Of a stretch of DNA of 64,000 nucleotides, positions 43,982 to 52,737 are shown piece by piece. Within the stretch, counting starts at the first letter, position 1, and every line of letters begins with the position of its first letter. This stretch comes from Sediminicola sp963974715 (GTDB taxonomy: Bacteria; Bacteroidota; Bacteroidia; Flavobacteriales; Flavobacteriaceae), in assembly GCA_963974715.1 (NCBI GenBank), contig CAXBDK010000004.1:62001-126000 (forward strand), written 5' to 3'. The position numbers and the translations under genes were made by a program. The notes below the pieces were generated by a model. It searched no databases, was not told the origin of the DNA, and worked only from the letters and a program-made list of their open reading frames with translations.

Positions 43982-44848
43982 ATGAACCATCAGCAATATC
44001 TCGACTATGACAGGATCGCAAATGCCATTGTCTTTATACGCGATAATTTTAAGGCACAGCCCTCTTTGGAGCAGATTGCCGAAGCGGTACATTTGAGCCC
44101 CTTCCACTTTCAGCGCCTATTTACCGATTGGGCAGGGGTAAGTCCCAAAAAATTCATACAGTTCAGCAGTGTGGAATACGCCAAACAACTTTTAAGGCAG
44201 CAAAAAAACACCTTGTTCGAAACCGCCCTTGAAACAGGGCTATCGGGAACTGGAAGACTTCATGACTTATTTATAAATTTGGAGGGAATGACCCCCGGGG
44301 AATACAAAAATGGAGGGGAAAACCTTTTGATCAACTATAACTTTGCACAAACAAGGTTTGGCGATCTGATGGTGGCCTCCACCTCCAAGGGCATTTGCCA
44401 TATGGCATTTTATACCGATTCCGATAGGGCACTTTTAGAACTTAAGGACCGTTTTCCCATGGCCGCCTACCAGCAGGCCGAAGATGGAAAGCAGCAACTG
44501 GCCCTATCCTTTTTCCGGAATGATGGGATCGTTGCCGGAACCATCAAATTACACCTGAACGGAACGCCCTTTCAGTTGAAGGTATGGGAAGCCCTGTTAA
44601 AGATTCCCATGGGAAATCTTGCCACCTATGGAACTATAGCGGGCCAGCTCAACAATCCAAATGCCTATAGGGCCGTGGGTACGGCCATAGGAAACAATCC
44701 TGTAGCTTTTTTAATCCCCTGCCACAGGGTAATCCAGGCCTCGGGCAACACTGGCGGGTATAGATGGGGAACGACCAGGAAAACGGCCCTAATAGCGTGG
44801 GAAGCGGCAAAGGTCAGCAATCTCGAAGTCAACTCAAAAAGCATATAG
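43982..44848 (+). CDS. Ada-like AraC regulator fused to O6-methylguanine-DNA methyltransferase
   Basis: 288 residues. The N-terminal AraC-type HTH pair (about 10-110, LEQIAEAVHLSPFHFQRLF) is followed by the MGMT domain (about 130-285) with the acceptor cysteine in IPCHRVIQASG and VWEALLKIPMGNLATYG. It repairs O6-alkylguanine and likely activates its own operon. The N-terminal Ada zinc domain that senses methylphosphotriesters in E. coli Ada is absent here and appears as a separate small protein two genes downstream. Confidence 0.92.
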   Translation: MNHQQYLDYDRIANAIVFIRDNFKAQPSLEQIAEAVHLSPFHFQRLFTDWAGVSPKKFIQFSSVEYAKQLLRQQKNTLFETALETGLSGTGRLHDLFINLEGMTPGEYKNGGENLLINYNFAQTRFGDLMVASTSKGICHMAFYTDSDRALLELKDRFPMAAYQQAEDGKQQLALSFFRNDGIVAGTIKLHLNGTPFQLKVWEALLKIPMGNLATYGTIAGQLNNPNAYRAVGTAIGNNPVAFLIPCHRVIQASGNTGGYRWGTTRKTALIAWEAAKVSNLEVNSKSI

Positions 44849-44908
44849 AGAAAACAAGCATATCGACGCAAGTGCCAGATCAGGAAAAAGTGGGCAAACC
44901 ATAGTACT

Positions 44909-45622
44909 ATGAGGAATATTGAAGAAAAAATCGAAGGACTGGATTGGGAAGCCATTACCAACAAGATACAGGAAAAAGGAAATGCCCTGGTAACCGATAT
45001 ATTGGATAGCGCACAGTGCACCGCCTTGATAAAACTATATAATGGCCACCAAGGATATAGGAAAACAGTGTTAATGGAGCGCTACCGTTTTGGACAGGGG
45101 GAATATAAATATTTTGACAACCCACTTCCAGAACCCCTTGGGCAAATCAGGGAAAAGTTATATTCCAAATTGGTCCCGCTCGCCAATAAATGGGGCAGGG
45201 TACTGAATATGGAATCCCTCTACCCGCCAACCCATCCCGAATTTCTGGAACAGTGCCGAAATAAAGGGCAAGGTAGACCCACGCCCCTGATATTAAAATA
45301 TGGAAAGGGAGGATTCAATACGCTGCACCAAGATCTATATGGCGAAATACATTTTCCCATACAGGCGGTATTTTTTCTGAGCCGGCCAGGTACCGACTTT
45401 ACCGGAGGGGAATTTGTCATGACACAACAAAACCCAAGGGCACAGTCGAAAGCCATTGTATTGAGCCCGAACAGGGGGGACATGTTATTGTTTCCCACTA
45501 ATTTTAGACCTGTGAAGGGGTCCAGGGGCTACTATCGGGCGACGGTAAAACACGGAGTGAGCGAACTGCACACAGGGGAGCGGTACACCTTGGGAATCCC
45601 ATTTCACGATGCCCTAAATTGA
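44909..45622 (+). CDS. 2-oxoglutarate/Fe(II) dioxygenase of the alkylation-repair operon
   Basis: 237 residues. A double-stranded beta-helix motif is visible: FNTLHQDLYGEIHFP (His-x-Asp), GTDFTGGEFVM, and the distal His in VKHGVSELHTGERYTLGIPFHD with Arg for 2-oxoglutarate. Proteins of this kind are found beside ada in many bacteria and may repair alkylated nucleotides or modify a protein; substrate is unknown. It follows ada by 60 bp and precedes the Ada zinc-domain protein by 4 bp. Confidence 0.87.
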   Translation: MRNIEEKIEGLDWEAITNKIQEKGNALVTDILDSAQCTALIKLYNGHQGYRKTVLMERYRFGQGEYKYFDNPLPEPLGQIREKLYSKLVPLANKWGRVLNMESLYPPTHPEFLEQCRNKGQGRPTPLILKYGKGGFNTLHQDLYGEIHFPIQAVFFLSRPGTDFTGGEFVMTQQNPRAQSKAIVLSPNRGDMLLFPTNFRPVKGSRGYYRATVKHGVSELHTGERYTLGIPFHDALN

Positions 45623-45626
45623 AATT

Positions 45627-45872
45627 ATGGTACATCATGAAGAATTGGAGCCCCACATCCTAAAAGGGAAAATAAAACATGGGGAACTAAACTGGGGCGG
45701 GAACCATAAATTAAAGATCTATGGGACCCTACGCTGTAAGTCCGGAAAAAAAATGAAACCGGAAAACCGTGTCTTCTTCCAGTCGGAAATGGAAGCAAGG
45801 GAACAAGGTTACCGACCTTGTGGACACTGTATGGTAGCAACTTATAAAAAATGGAAAAATGGATCTTTTTAA
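45627..45872 (+). CDS. Stand-alone Ada-type metal-binding domain
   Basis: 81 residues. The core GTLRCKSGKKMKPENRVFF then EAREQGYRPCGHC follows the E. coli Ada N-domain, but with Cys37, Cys65 and Cys68 only: the second of the four zinc cysteines (E. coli Cys42) is replaced and three residues are missing. It may still bind metal or DNA, but methylphosphotriester repair is uncertain. It lies 4 bp after the dioxygenase stop and overlaps alkB by 14 bp. Confidence 0.85.
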   Translation: MVHHEELEPHILKGKIKHGELNWGGNHKLKIYGTLRCKSGKKMKPENRVFFQSEMEAREQGYRPCGHCMVATYKKWKNGSF

Positions 45873-46512
45873 TAACGAGGCGGAACTGCCCTACAATATA
45901 CTGCCAAAAGACGGAACGGCACTGTACTATGGAAAGGTAATCGTGTCACCAAGGGCAGACCACTATTTCGATTGTTTAATGGATAAGATCGCTTGGAAAT
46001 TTGACGAGGCGGTCATATACGGAAAACGCATACAGACCAAAAGGAAGGTGGCCTGGTACGGCGACCTTCCCTTTGCCTATACCTATTCCAACACCCAAAA
46101 GACCGCACTTCCATGGATACCGGAACTATTGGAACTAAAAAGTACGGTCTCGGAAATAACGGGTGAAAACTATAATTCCTGCCTTTTGAACCTTTACCAC
46201 AATGGGAACGAGGGAATGGCATGGCATTCAGATGGTGAAACCGATCTGAAAAAGAACGGGGCAATTGCCTCCCTAAGTTTTGGAGCGGTTCGCAAGTTTG
46301 CCTTTAAACATAAAAATACCCAAGAAAAAGTAGGGATTTTACTGGATCACGGAAGCCTTCTGTTAATGAAGGGCACTACCCAGACCCATTGGCTCCATAG
46401 GCTGCCACCCACTAAATTGGTAGATCGCCCCAGAATAAACCTCACTTTTAGATCCATAGTGGAAAATAGCGATAAACCGCACCCTGTTTTTCAAAAACCC
46501 GTCCCCACCTAA
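45859..46512 (+). CDS. alkB: AlkB-family DNA dioxygenase
   Basis: 2-oxoglutarate/Fe(II) dioxygenase that oxidatively removes N1-methyladenine and N3-methylcytosine lesions. 217 residues. The active site has GMAWHSDGETDL (His-x-Asp), the far His in TQTHWLHRLP, and the RPRINLTFR arginines for 2-oxoglutarate. YNSCLLNLYHNGNEG is the usual lead-in. It overlaps the Ada zinc-domain gene by 14 bp, the last gene of the adaptive-response operon, and converges with ybbP. Confidence 0.92.
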   Translation: MDLFNNEAELPYNILPKDGTALYYGKVIVSPRADHYFDCLMDKIAWKFDEAVIYGKRIQTKRKVAWYGDLPFAYTYSNTQKTALPWIPELLELKSTVSEITGENYNSCLLNLYHNGNEGMAWHSDGETDLKKNGAIASLSFGAVRKFAFKHKNTQEKVGILLDHGSLLLMKGTTQTHWLHRLPPTKLVDRPRINLTFRSIVENSDKPHPVFQKPVPT

Positions 46513-49064
46513 TCGATTTCCTTTCTGAGCACTTCCAGGGGGGGACTTGATATGACACTTCTGCTGTTCAGCAATCCAACCAGTACCACCAAGATAACTA
46601 TGCTGGGCAGCAGCACCAAAAATGGAACGGGGGAGGGAACAAAGCTGGTATCAAACACGGTCCATGCCAAAATCTGGGTCCCTATCAGTGACAACAGGAT
46701 TCCCGCAAAACTTCCCAACAACCCTAGGTACAGGTATTCCAGCGCATTTATTTTTATGATCTGCCCACTTTTTGCGCCCAAAGTACGCAACAGCACACTT
46801 TCCTTGATCCTTTGGTATTTACTGGTCCGAACGGCCCCTATCAAAACGATGACCCCTGTAAGGATGCTAAAAAAAGCCATAAAGTTGATTATCCAGGAAA
46901 TCTTGTCCAGTAGACCTTCCAACACCGTTAGAAGTTGTCGTAGATCCAAGATGGAAACATTGGGAAATTGACCGACTAGATCACGCTGTAGGCCTGCGGA
47001 AACAGTTGCATCGGCAGCCTTGGTGGTCAATACCCTGAACTGTGGTGCCCTTTCGAGCACTCCCGTGGGAAAAACGACCGAAAAATTAAGCTGCATACGG
47101 CTCCAGTCCACCGTTCTGATACTGGCCACAGTGGTCTCCAAAAGAACGCCCTGCACATTAAAGGTAAGATTGTCGCCTATGGCCACCTTGGCATCCTCCG
47201 CAAAATTATCGCTGACGGATATGGGCACCATTTCGGCCCCTTCCCTTTTACCGATCCACTTGCCTTCGGCCAAACTTTCGGAACCGATCAATGAATCCCT
47301 ATAGGTTACCCGGAACTCGTGGTTCAATATCCAATTGTTCACCTTGGAAGTGGTATCCCGTCGTATCTCGTCCACAGTGCTCTCCCCTATCTTTTGGATC
47401 CTCATGGTAATAATGGCTATATCGTCCAAGATGGGCAGTCCATTATCCTTAATGGTCTTTGCGACCGCATCCTTTTGACCGGTCTGTATATCCAGTAGGA
47501 TAATGTTGGGACTGTTCGCACTGTTTTCCAAGGTGGCCTGCGATAAAAGTAGGTCTTTGGTAAAGTATAGGGTGCTTATCAAGAAACTGCCCACACCTAT
47601 GGCAAGTACCAAGGTAATGGTCTGGTTCTTGGGCCGAAAGAGGTTCAACAGGCTCTGACGGGCACAAAACCCGAACGAATGGGGAAAAAATCGTTTAATT
47701 GCCCCCATAAACATCCTTGCCACTCCGGCCAAAATGGCAAAAGTAACAAGAATACCGCCCACAAATGCAAGCGAGTATCTCCAATCATGGAGGAGCCAAT
47801 ATGAAAATAGAAATATGAACACGAAAATTCCCAAAGAGACAAAAAGGGCCGCCTTTCCCGATTTTTCGGGGTTGTCATCGCGTACACGAAGCGCTTGTAG
47901 AGGAGAAACATACAAGGTATCCATCAACGGATACAATGCAAAGAGGACCGACATAAAAATCCCCAATAGAATCCCCGTAAATATTGCCTGTGCGCTCCAG
48001 TACAGATGTACCTCCACGGGCAGCAGTCCCTTTAACAGCAACGGAAACAACTGCTGCAGTAGAAGGCCGAAGCCCGTCCCGATAATTCCGCCCATGAGTC
48101 CAAGAACGGCAATCTGTAGCAGGTATATCAGAAATGTCTGTTTTCGTGAGGCCCCAAGACATTTTAGGACCGCCACGCTGCGTAATTTTTCCTTGATATA
48201 GACATTAATGGCACTGGCTATACCAACGCAGCCCAAGAGCAGTGCCATAAAAGCCACCAGATTAAGGAACTTTCCAAAATTTTCGTACCTGCGTCCCAAA
48301 CGCCTACTGGTGGAGAGGTGTGTGTCCAAATCGGCATCCTGAGCTTCCAGTATAGGTTCGAGCCGTTCCGATAACCGTTCAAGATCCGTACTCGGGCCTG
48401 CCTTAAAATAATATTCATAATCCAGTCTGCTGCCTGTTTGCAATAAGCCGGTCGCTTCCAAAAAACGATACGGAATCAATACGGGGGGCGCAATGGAGCT
48501 AAAGATGGCCGAACTCCCGGGTGCGGAATTTAACGACCCCGCGATGGGAAGGGTAAGTGCCCCAACTTTTATGCTGTCCCCCTCCTTCACCCCCAATTGT
48601 AACATCAGGGTGGCATCTACCAATGCAGCACCCTCGTTCTGGTAAGTACTACCGGCCGATAACGGAGAAGTCTCCAATGTCCCATAAAGGGGAAATGCCC
48701 CTTCCACTCCCCTTACCTGTGCCAATTTGGAAGTCATGTTTTTGGGAAAGGCCACCATTGAAGAAAAATTGATTTCCCTGGCCTGTGGGCCGCCCAGGGA
48801 GTCCATAATCCGTAGGACCCGTTCATTGGCTGGACCACTGCCATCTATTTTAAAATCGGAACCCATTAGGGACTTTGACTGAAGTACGATATTATCCTTT
48901 AAGGTAGCTCCGAACGATTGTATGGCAACCACTGCGGCAATTCCGAGCACCATGGAAGCCATAAACAGCAATAGCTTGCTTCCGCTGGCCTTGCCATCGC
49001 GCCAAGCCATTTTTAAGAGCCAGTCGATCCCAACTTTTGAATCAGAGGGGGATGTGTTTTTCAT
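46509..49064 (-). CDS. YbbP-like ABC transporter permease (FtsX/MacB superfamily)
   Basis: 851 residues with ten or so membrane helices in two FtsX repeats (one near 250-390, one near 720-840) plus an N-terminal helix and large periplasmic domains. LLGCVGIASAINVYIKEKLR and the C-terminal IGAVRTSKYQRIKESVLLRT are FtsX-type signatures. It shares a 4-bp ATGA overlap with the ATPase, and a tesA-like esterase lies divergent next door, as in the E. coli ybbAP-tesA locus. The substrate is unproven; lipid or hydrophobic compound transfer is plausible. Confidence 0.88.
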   Translation of the reverse strand: MKNTSPSDSKVGIDWLLKMAWRDGKASGSKLLLFMASMVLGIAAVVAIQSFGATLKDNIVLQSKSLMGSDFKIDGSGPANERVLRIMDSLGGPQAREINFSSMVAFPKNMTSKLAQVRGVEGAFPLYGTLETSPLSAGSTYQNEGAALVDATLMLQLGVKEGDSIKVGALTLPIAGSLNSAPGSSAIFSSIAPPVLIPYRFLEATGLLQTGSRLDYEYYFKAGPSTDLERLSERLEPILEAQDADLDTHLSTSRRLGRRYENFGKFLNLVAFMALLLGCVGIASAINVYIKEKLRSVAVLKCLGASRKQTFLIYLLQIAVLGLMGGIIGTGFGLLLQQLFPLLLKGLLPVEVHLYWSAQAIFTGILLGIFMSVLFALYPLMDTLYVSPLQALRVRDDNPEKSGKAALFVSLGIFVFIFLFSYWLLHDWRYSLAFVGGILVTFAILAGVARMFMGAIKRFFPHSFGFCARQSLLNLFRPKNQTITLVLAIGVGSFLISTLYFTKDLLLSQATLENSANSPNIILLDIQTGQKDAVAKTIKDNGLPILDDIAIITMRIQKIGESTVDEIRRDTTSKVNNWILNHEFRVTYRDSLIGSESLAEGKWIGKREGAEMVPISVSDNFAEDAKVAIGDNLTFNVQGVLLETTVASIRTVDWSRMQLNFSVVFPTGVLERAPQFRVLTTKAADATVSAGLQRDLVGQFPNVSILDLRQLLTVLEGLLDKISWIINFMAFFSILTGVIVLIGAVRTSKYQRIKESVLLRTLGAKSGQIIKINALEYLYLGLLGSFAGILLSLIGTQILAWTVFDTSFVPSPVPFLVLLPSIVILVVLVGLLNSRSVISSPPLEVLRKEID

Positions 49065-49747
49065 TGGACCGTTCTTTTATTGGACAAAATCCGTCCGCCC
49101 TTCATTTGAAGTATGTGCTGGGTCTTCTGGGCCAGTTCAAGATCATGGGTAACGATTACCAAGGTGGTTCCCGTTTCCCTATTGAGATCGAACAGCAATT
49201 TTACCACCTTCTCCCCTGTTTCCGCATCCAAATTTCCCGTGGGCTCGTCGGCAAAAAGAATGGCAGGGCTATTGGAAAAGGCCCTTGCCAAGGCTACCCT
49301 TTGTTGTTCCCCGCCTGAAAGTTGGGAAGGATAATGGTGGAAGCGATCGGCCAATCCAACTTTTTCCAATAGTTCCATTCCCCTTTTTACGCCATTCCTC
49401 GCCCCTTGCAATTCCAAGGGTACGGCCACATTTTCAATAGCGGTAAGTGTGGGAAGCAATTGAAAATCCTGAAAAATAAACCCTACTTTCCTACTTCGTA
49501 AAAGGGCACGGCCATCCTCCGATAGGCCTTCCAATGAAGTCCCACAAAGGGATATCGAACCTGAATCCGGGTAGTCCAGACCGGCACAAAGTCCCAAAAG
49601 TGTTGTTTTACCACTACCGGACGGACCTACTATGGAAAAGGTATCCCCTTCTTCAATATCAAAGCTGATATCCTGTAAAACGTGAAGCTTTTTATTACCG
49701 TTGGAATAGCTTTTCTCCAAGTGATGAACGTTTAATATCTTTGACAT
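49061..49747 (-). CDS. YbbA/LolD-like ABC ATPase
   Basis: 228 residues. Walker A GPSGSGKTTLLGL, signature LSGGEQQRVALARAFS and Walker B ILFADEPTGNLD are intact, with the H-loop in VTHDLELA. The MacB/LolD class pairs with FtsX-type permeases, and its stop overlaps the start of the adjacent ybbP-like gene by 4 bp. The start faces tesA across a 74-bp gap with a 7-bp inverted repeat. Confidence 0.93.
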   Translation of the reverse strand: MSKILNVHHLEKSYSNGNKKLHVLQDISFDIEEGDTFSIVGPSGSGKTTLLGLCAGLDYPDSGSISLCGTSLEGLSEDGRALLRSRKVGFIFQDFQLLPTLTAIENVAVPLELQGARNGVKRGMELLEKVGLADRFHHYPSQLSGGEQQRVALARAFSNSPAILFADEPTGNLDAETGEKVVKLLFDLNRETGTTLVIVTHDLELAQKTQHILQMKGGRILSNKRTVQ

Positions 49748-49763
49748 CGATCGCTTTTAAAAT

Positions 49764-49784
49764 TTGTCCGCAAAAAACGGACAA
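49764..49784. promoter_or_regulatory. Inverted repeat between ybbA and tesA
   Basis: TTGTCCG (49764-49770) and CGGACAA (49778-49784) flank a 7-nt A-rich loop in the 74-bp divergent gap. It could be an operator for both genes; it is too close to both starts to be a terminator. Confidence 0.4.
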
Positions 49785-49821
49785 TTTAAAGAAATGATTT
49801 TGATTTTTAATCCATTGTGCC

Positions 49822-50535
49822 ATGCGAACGTTGTTAACCTTTTGTTATTTATTGATGCTCCTAGTCTTTGTTTCCTGTGGGGACAATACCAAACCAAAAA
49901 ACGGGCAGCCCCAAACCGGGGAATCCACCAATACCACGGACGGGAACGATCAGGACAGCGTTTCAGGCTCCAAGACCATCTTATTTTTTGGGAATAGCCT
50001 CACTGCCGGAATGGGCTTGGATCCCATGGAAGCGTTTCCGGCCATTATCCAGCAAAAACTCGACTCCATGGAGCTGGACTATGAAATTATAAATGCCGGT
50101 CTGAGCGGAGAGACCACTGCCGCAGGGAAAAATAGGATTTCTTGGGTACTGGACCAAAAGGTGGACATATTTGTATTGGAACTTGGGGCCAATGATGGAC
50201 TGCGGGGAATTCCTCTAGAGGAGACCCGGAAAAATTTGCAGGCGATCATCGACACCGTACGGGCCAAAAATTCCGATACTTCCATTATTTTGGCCGGAAT
50301 GCAGCTACCGCCCAATTTAGGTCAGGATTATACCGCTGGATTTAAGGATATTTTTCCACACCTTGCAGAAAAGAACGGTACCGGGCTCATACCTTTCCTA
50401 TTGGAAGATGTGGCTGGCATTCCGGAACTGAACCAATCCGATGGCATTCACCCCACTGCAGAAGGCCAAAAGATTGTCGCTGAAAATGTTTGGCCGATGA
50501 TTCTAGAAAGTATTGGGCATGATAAATCCAGATAG
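49822..50535 (+). CDS. TesA-like GDSL esterase/thioesterase lipoprotein
   Basis: 237 residues. A lipoprotein signal is visible (LLMLLVFVSCGDN, Cys about 16) followed by a charged linker. SGNH hydrolase blocks: block I FFGNSLTAGMGLDP with the catalytic Ser, the Asn of LGANDGLRGIP (block III), and the Asp/His of SDGIHPTAEGQ (block V). Hydrolyses acyl esters or thioesters in the periplasm. Its pairing with ybbAP follows the E. coli arrangement. Confidence 0.9.
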   Translation: MRTLLTFCYLLMLLVFVSCGDNTKPKNGQPQTGESTNTTDGNDQDSVSGSKTILFFGNSLTAGMGLDPMEAFPAIIQQKLDSMELDYEIINAGLSGETTAAGKNRISWVLDQKVDIFVLELGANDGLRGIPLEETRKNLQAIIDTVRAKNSDTSIILAGMQLPPNLGQDYTAGFKDIFPHLAEKNGTGLIPFLLEDVAGIPELNQSDGIHPTAEGQKIVAENVWPMILESIGHDKSR

Positions 50536-50750
50536 AATATTTTTTTGGTAAAATACACCCATAACTTCATAAAGTATCAGAAGAATTAACGAAAGCTTAA
50601 ATTTTTAGAAAAATTTATATAATTCCCCTTGAGATATTTTACATCTCTTTAAATTATTTATACCTGAATACCGTTTTTGGTGCGATGTTTTAGAATAATG
50701 ATGCTCAGTCCCATTGGACAGAATCTTTGATAATATTTTAAGAGGGAAGC

Positions 50751-51001
50751 CTATAACCTAGGCCTACGTTTGCTATGAAACACCGCGTGGACATATACCG
50801 TATCCCCTTCAAAGGTATAGTGTATTCCGTATGGGAAACGCTTCATAAATATAATCCTGATATCGCGATAACGTTTTTGAAAATGCCGAGGCTCATTGGA
50901 TATCCTTTGAAGTTCAATATCCAATCGGTGTAAGAATTCAACTGCAGGAATTTGATGATATCAAGTTCCGCTCCCGGTTTAACTATCAACCTATAGGCCA
51001 T
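50751..51001 (-). pseudogene. Decayed RelE/ParE-type toxin
   Basis: From ATG 51001 the frame reads MAYRLIVKPGAELDIIKFLQ, a RelE/ParE N-terminus, then shifts: the family C-terminus continues in another frame as AVEFLHRLDIELQRISNEP then KRYRDIRIIFMKRFPYGIHY, to a TAG at 50751-50753. About 15 residues that should lie between the two parts are gone. It overlaps the antitoxin remnant upstream by 11 bp. A deletion plus frameshift makes it non-functional. Confidence 0.75.
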
Positions 51002-51223
51002 ATTTAGAGAGGACTTCCGATACTAATCCCGACCATTCCTTTCCGGTATTTGGTTCCGATAGATGGTCGGCAAGGCGTTCGTCCAAAATTTTTCGCTGTT
51101 CCTCCGGCAAACCGTATCCAGCCTCCCCTTTCTGATAGGTTTCCACTAGTTCCTTAATCAACATTAAAAGGCGCTCGTCAGCTTGATCTACGTACTCGTG
51201 TATGTTTTTTTCAAATCTATCAT
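50991..51223 (-). pseudogene. Antitoxin with frameshift in an A-run
   Basis: From ATG 51223 the reading is MIDLKK, then a run of seven A (51205-51211 on the other strand). Adding one A restores NIHEYVDQADERLLMLIKEL and then LPEEQRKILDERLADHLSEP, ending KYGL before a TAG at 50991-50993. The restored protein resembles the short antitoxins of ParE/RelE toxins. The toxin downstream is also broken, so decay is more likely than a sequencing slip, but a homopolymer error cannot be excluded. Confidence 0.7.
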
Positions 51224-51560
51224 GGGCGATTTCATTATTTCTTTTATAAAATTACAATTTCCGTTTCAAAGTCACCGATTTCTGATGGAAGAAATATCCC
51301 CCAATCATATCCAATTCACCCTATTTCCTCTTTGTTACAACTTCCTTTCAATAAAATATAAAGTATTGATAATCATCTATATAGAAGCTAGTATTCAGAA
51401 AAAGCTTATTCCTCCTCCATTGGGGGCATCGGGGAATAAAACGCATTTAATGGGATTCAACCTTTTCCATTTTTTTAGCTAAACAAATCTTCCTTGTTTC
51501 CCAAATGCTTCCCATTTATATATTATACTTATTTTTGAAATTCCGATGATAGACAAGGGA
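51224..51560. other. Gene-free AT-rich gap
   Basis: About 340 bp between the decayed antitoxin and the hairpin before the next gene. An open frame here has no coding character (low-complexity, hydrophobic and basic). I see no RNA gene, repeat or promoter that I could defend. The similar 215 bp after tesA (50536-50750) also holds nothing recognisable. Confidence 0.5.
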
Positions 51561-51593
51561 CGCTGATCTGAAAAAAATCTTTTCAAATCAGCG
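51561..51593 (+). terminator. Hairpin with T-tail before the acyltransferase-like gene
   Basis: CGCTGATCTGAAAA (51561-51574) pairs with TTTTCAAATCAGCG (51580-51593) with one mismatch, followed by GATTTTTAAT. It is terminator-like, but no plus-strand gene ends nearby, so it may instead act in the 5' leader of the gene at 51628. Confidence 0.45.
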
Positions 51594-51627
51594 GATTTTT
51601 AATATCGGCCAACCCAACCTTATACCA

Positions 51628-52731
51628 ATGATGGACAAACTTAAAAACCGTTACCTATCCCTGGATGTTTTCAGGGGAATGGATGTTGCCCTTATGATCG
51701 TTGTCAATTCCCCAGGAAGGGGCTCCACGACCTATTCCCCCTTACTACATGCCCAATGGCATGGGTTTACACTTACCGACCTTGTGTTCCCGACCTTTTT
51801 GTTCGTGGTGGGAAATGCCATGAGCTTTAGTATGAAAAAGTATGGAGCCGTTGGCAATGGTGTGTTCTTTGGAAAAGTGTTAAAAAGGGCGGCGATCATT
51901 TTTTTATTGGGATTCCTTATGTACTGGTTCCCCTTTTTTGAGAACGGCGATCTAAAACCCTTGGCAAATACCCGAATCTTCGGGGTGCTGCAACGCATCG
52001 CCCTTTGTTACCTTTTTGCCGCAATTGTGATACGTTTTTTAAGCACAAAAGGAGCTATTGTCTTCAGTGCAGTGGCTTTGGTACTCTATCAATTGATCTT
52101 ATATGTTTTTGGGGACCTCACCCTTACGGGGAATGCCGTTATAAAACTCGACCTGTGGCTTATCGGGGAGTCGCATATGTACCACGGGGAAGGACTTGCC
52201 TTTGATCCAGAGGGTCTTTTAAGTACCCTTCCCGCCATTGCCAATGTGATCGCCGGGTATGTGGCCGGGTCCTATCTGCAAAAGAACGGGCAGAATTACA
52301 AAACCTTGGCCAAAATGATGATGTCAGGAGCGGTATTGATTTTCTTGGCCCTTTGGTGGGATCTAGAATTCCCCATAAACAAAAAATTATGGACCAGTCC
52401 CTTCGTGTTGTTAACCGTGGGCATCGATTTATTTGTTCTGTCGTTACTGGTCTATATCCTGGACATGGTGAAAGCAACCCGATGGACGTATTTTTTCGAG
52501 GTTTTTGGAAAAAATACCCTCTTTATCTATTTGCTCTCCGAACTATTCGTAATTTCACTTTCCGTTATTCCATATCAGGGCACATCCCTTTATGGATGGA
52601 TCGCCGAAAACCTTTTTATCCCTTGGTTGGGCGATTATGCCGGCTCTTTGGGGTTTGCCCTTTGGATCTTGTTCAGTTGCTGGTTGGTGGGATATATAAT
52701 GGACAAACGGCGCATTTATATAAAAGTATGA
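51628..52731 (+). CDS. Multi-pass membrane acyltransferase-like protein (DUF5009/NagX type)
   Basis: 367 residues with about ten membrane helices. The N-terminal RYLSLDVFRGMDVALMIVVN and PLLHAQWHGFTLTDLVFPTF are the signature of the heparan-alpha-glucosaminide N-acetyltransferase-like family. Bacterial members are found with amino-sugar use. The start could be ATG 51628 or 51631. It lies 6 bp before the phospholipase gene, so the two are probably co-transcribed. Confidence 0.87.
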   Translation: MMDKLKNRYLSLDVFRGMDVALMIVVNSPGRGSTTYSPLLHAQWHGFTLTDLVFPTFLFVVGNAMSFSMKKYGAVGNGVFFGKVLKRAAIIFLLGFLMYWFPFFENGDLKPLANTRIFGVLQRIALCYLFAAIVIRFLSTKGAIVFSAVALVLYQLILYVFGDLTLTGNAVIKLDLWLIGESHMYHGEGLAFDPEGLLSTLPAIANVIAGYVAGSYLQKNGQNYKTLAKMMMSGAVLIFLALWWDLEFPINKKLWTSPFVLLTVGIDLFVLSLLVYILDMVKATRWTYFFEVFGKNTLFIYLLSELFVISLSVIPYQGTSLYGWIAENLFIPWLGDYAGSLGFALWILFSCWLVGYIMDKRRIYIKV

Positions 52732-52737
52732 CATTTG

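Noticed and set aside
51183..51482. 99-residue plus-strand frame
   Set aside because: AT-rich, hydrophobic and basic without a family pattern, and it overlaps the antitoxin remnant on the other strand.
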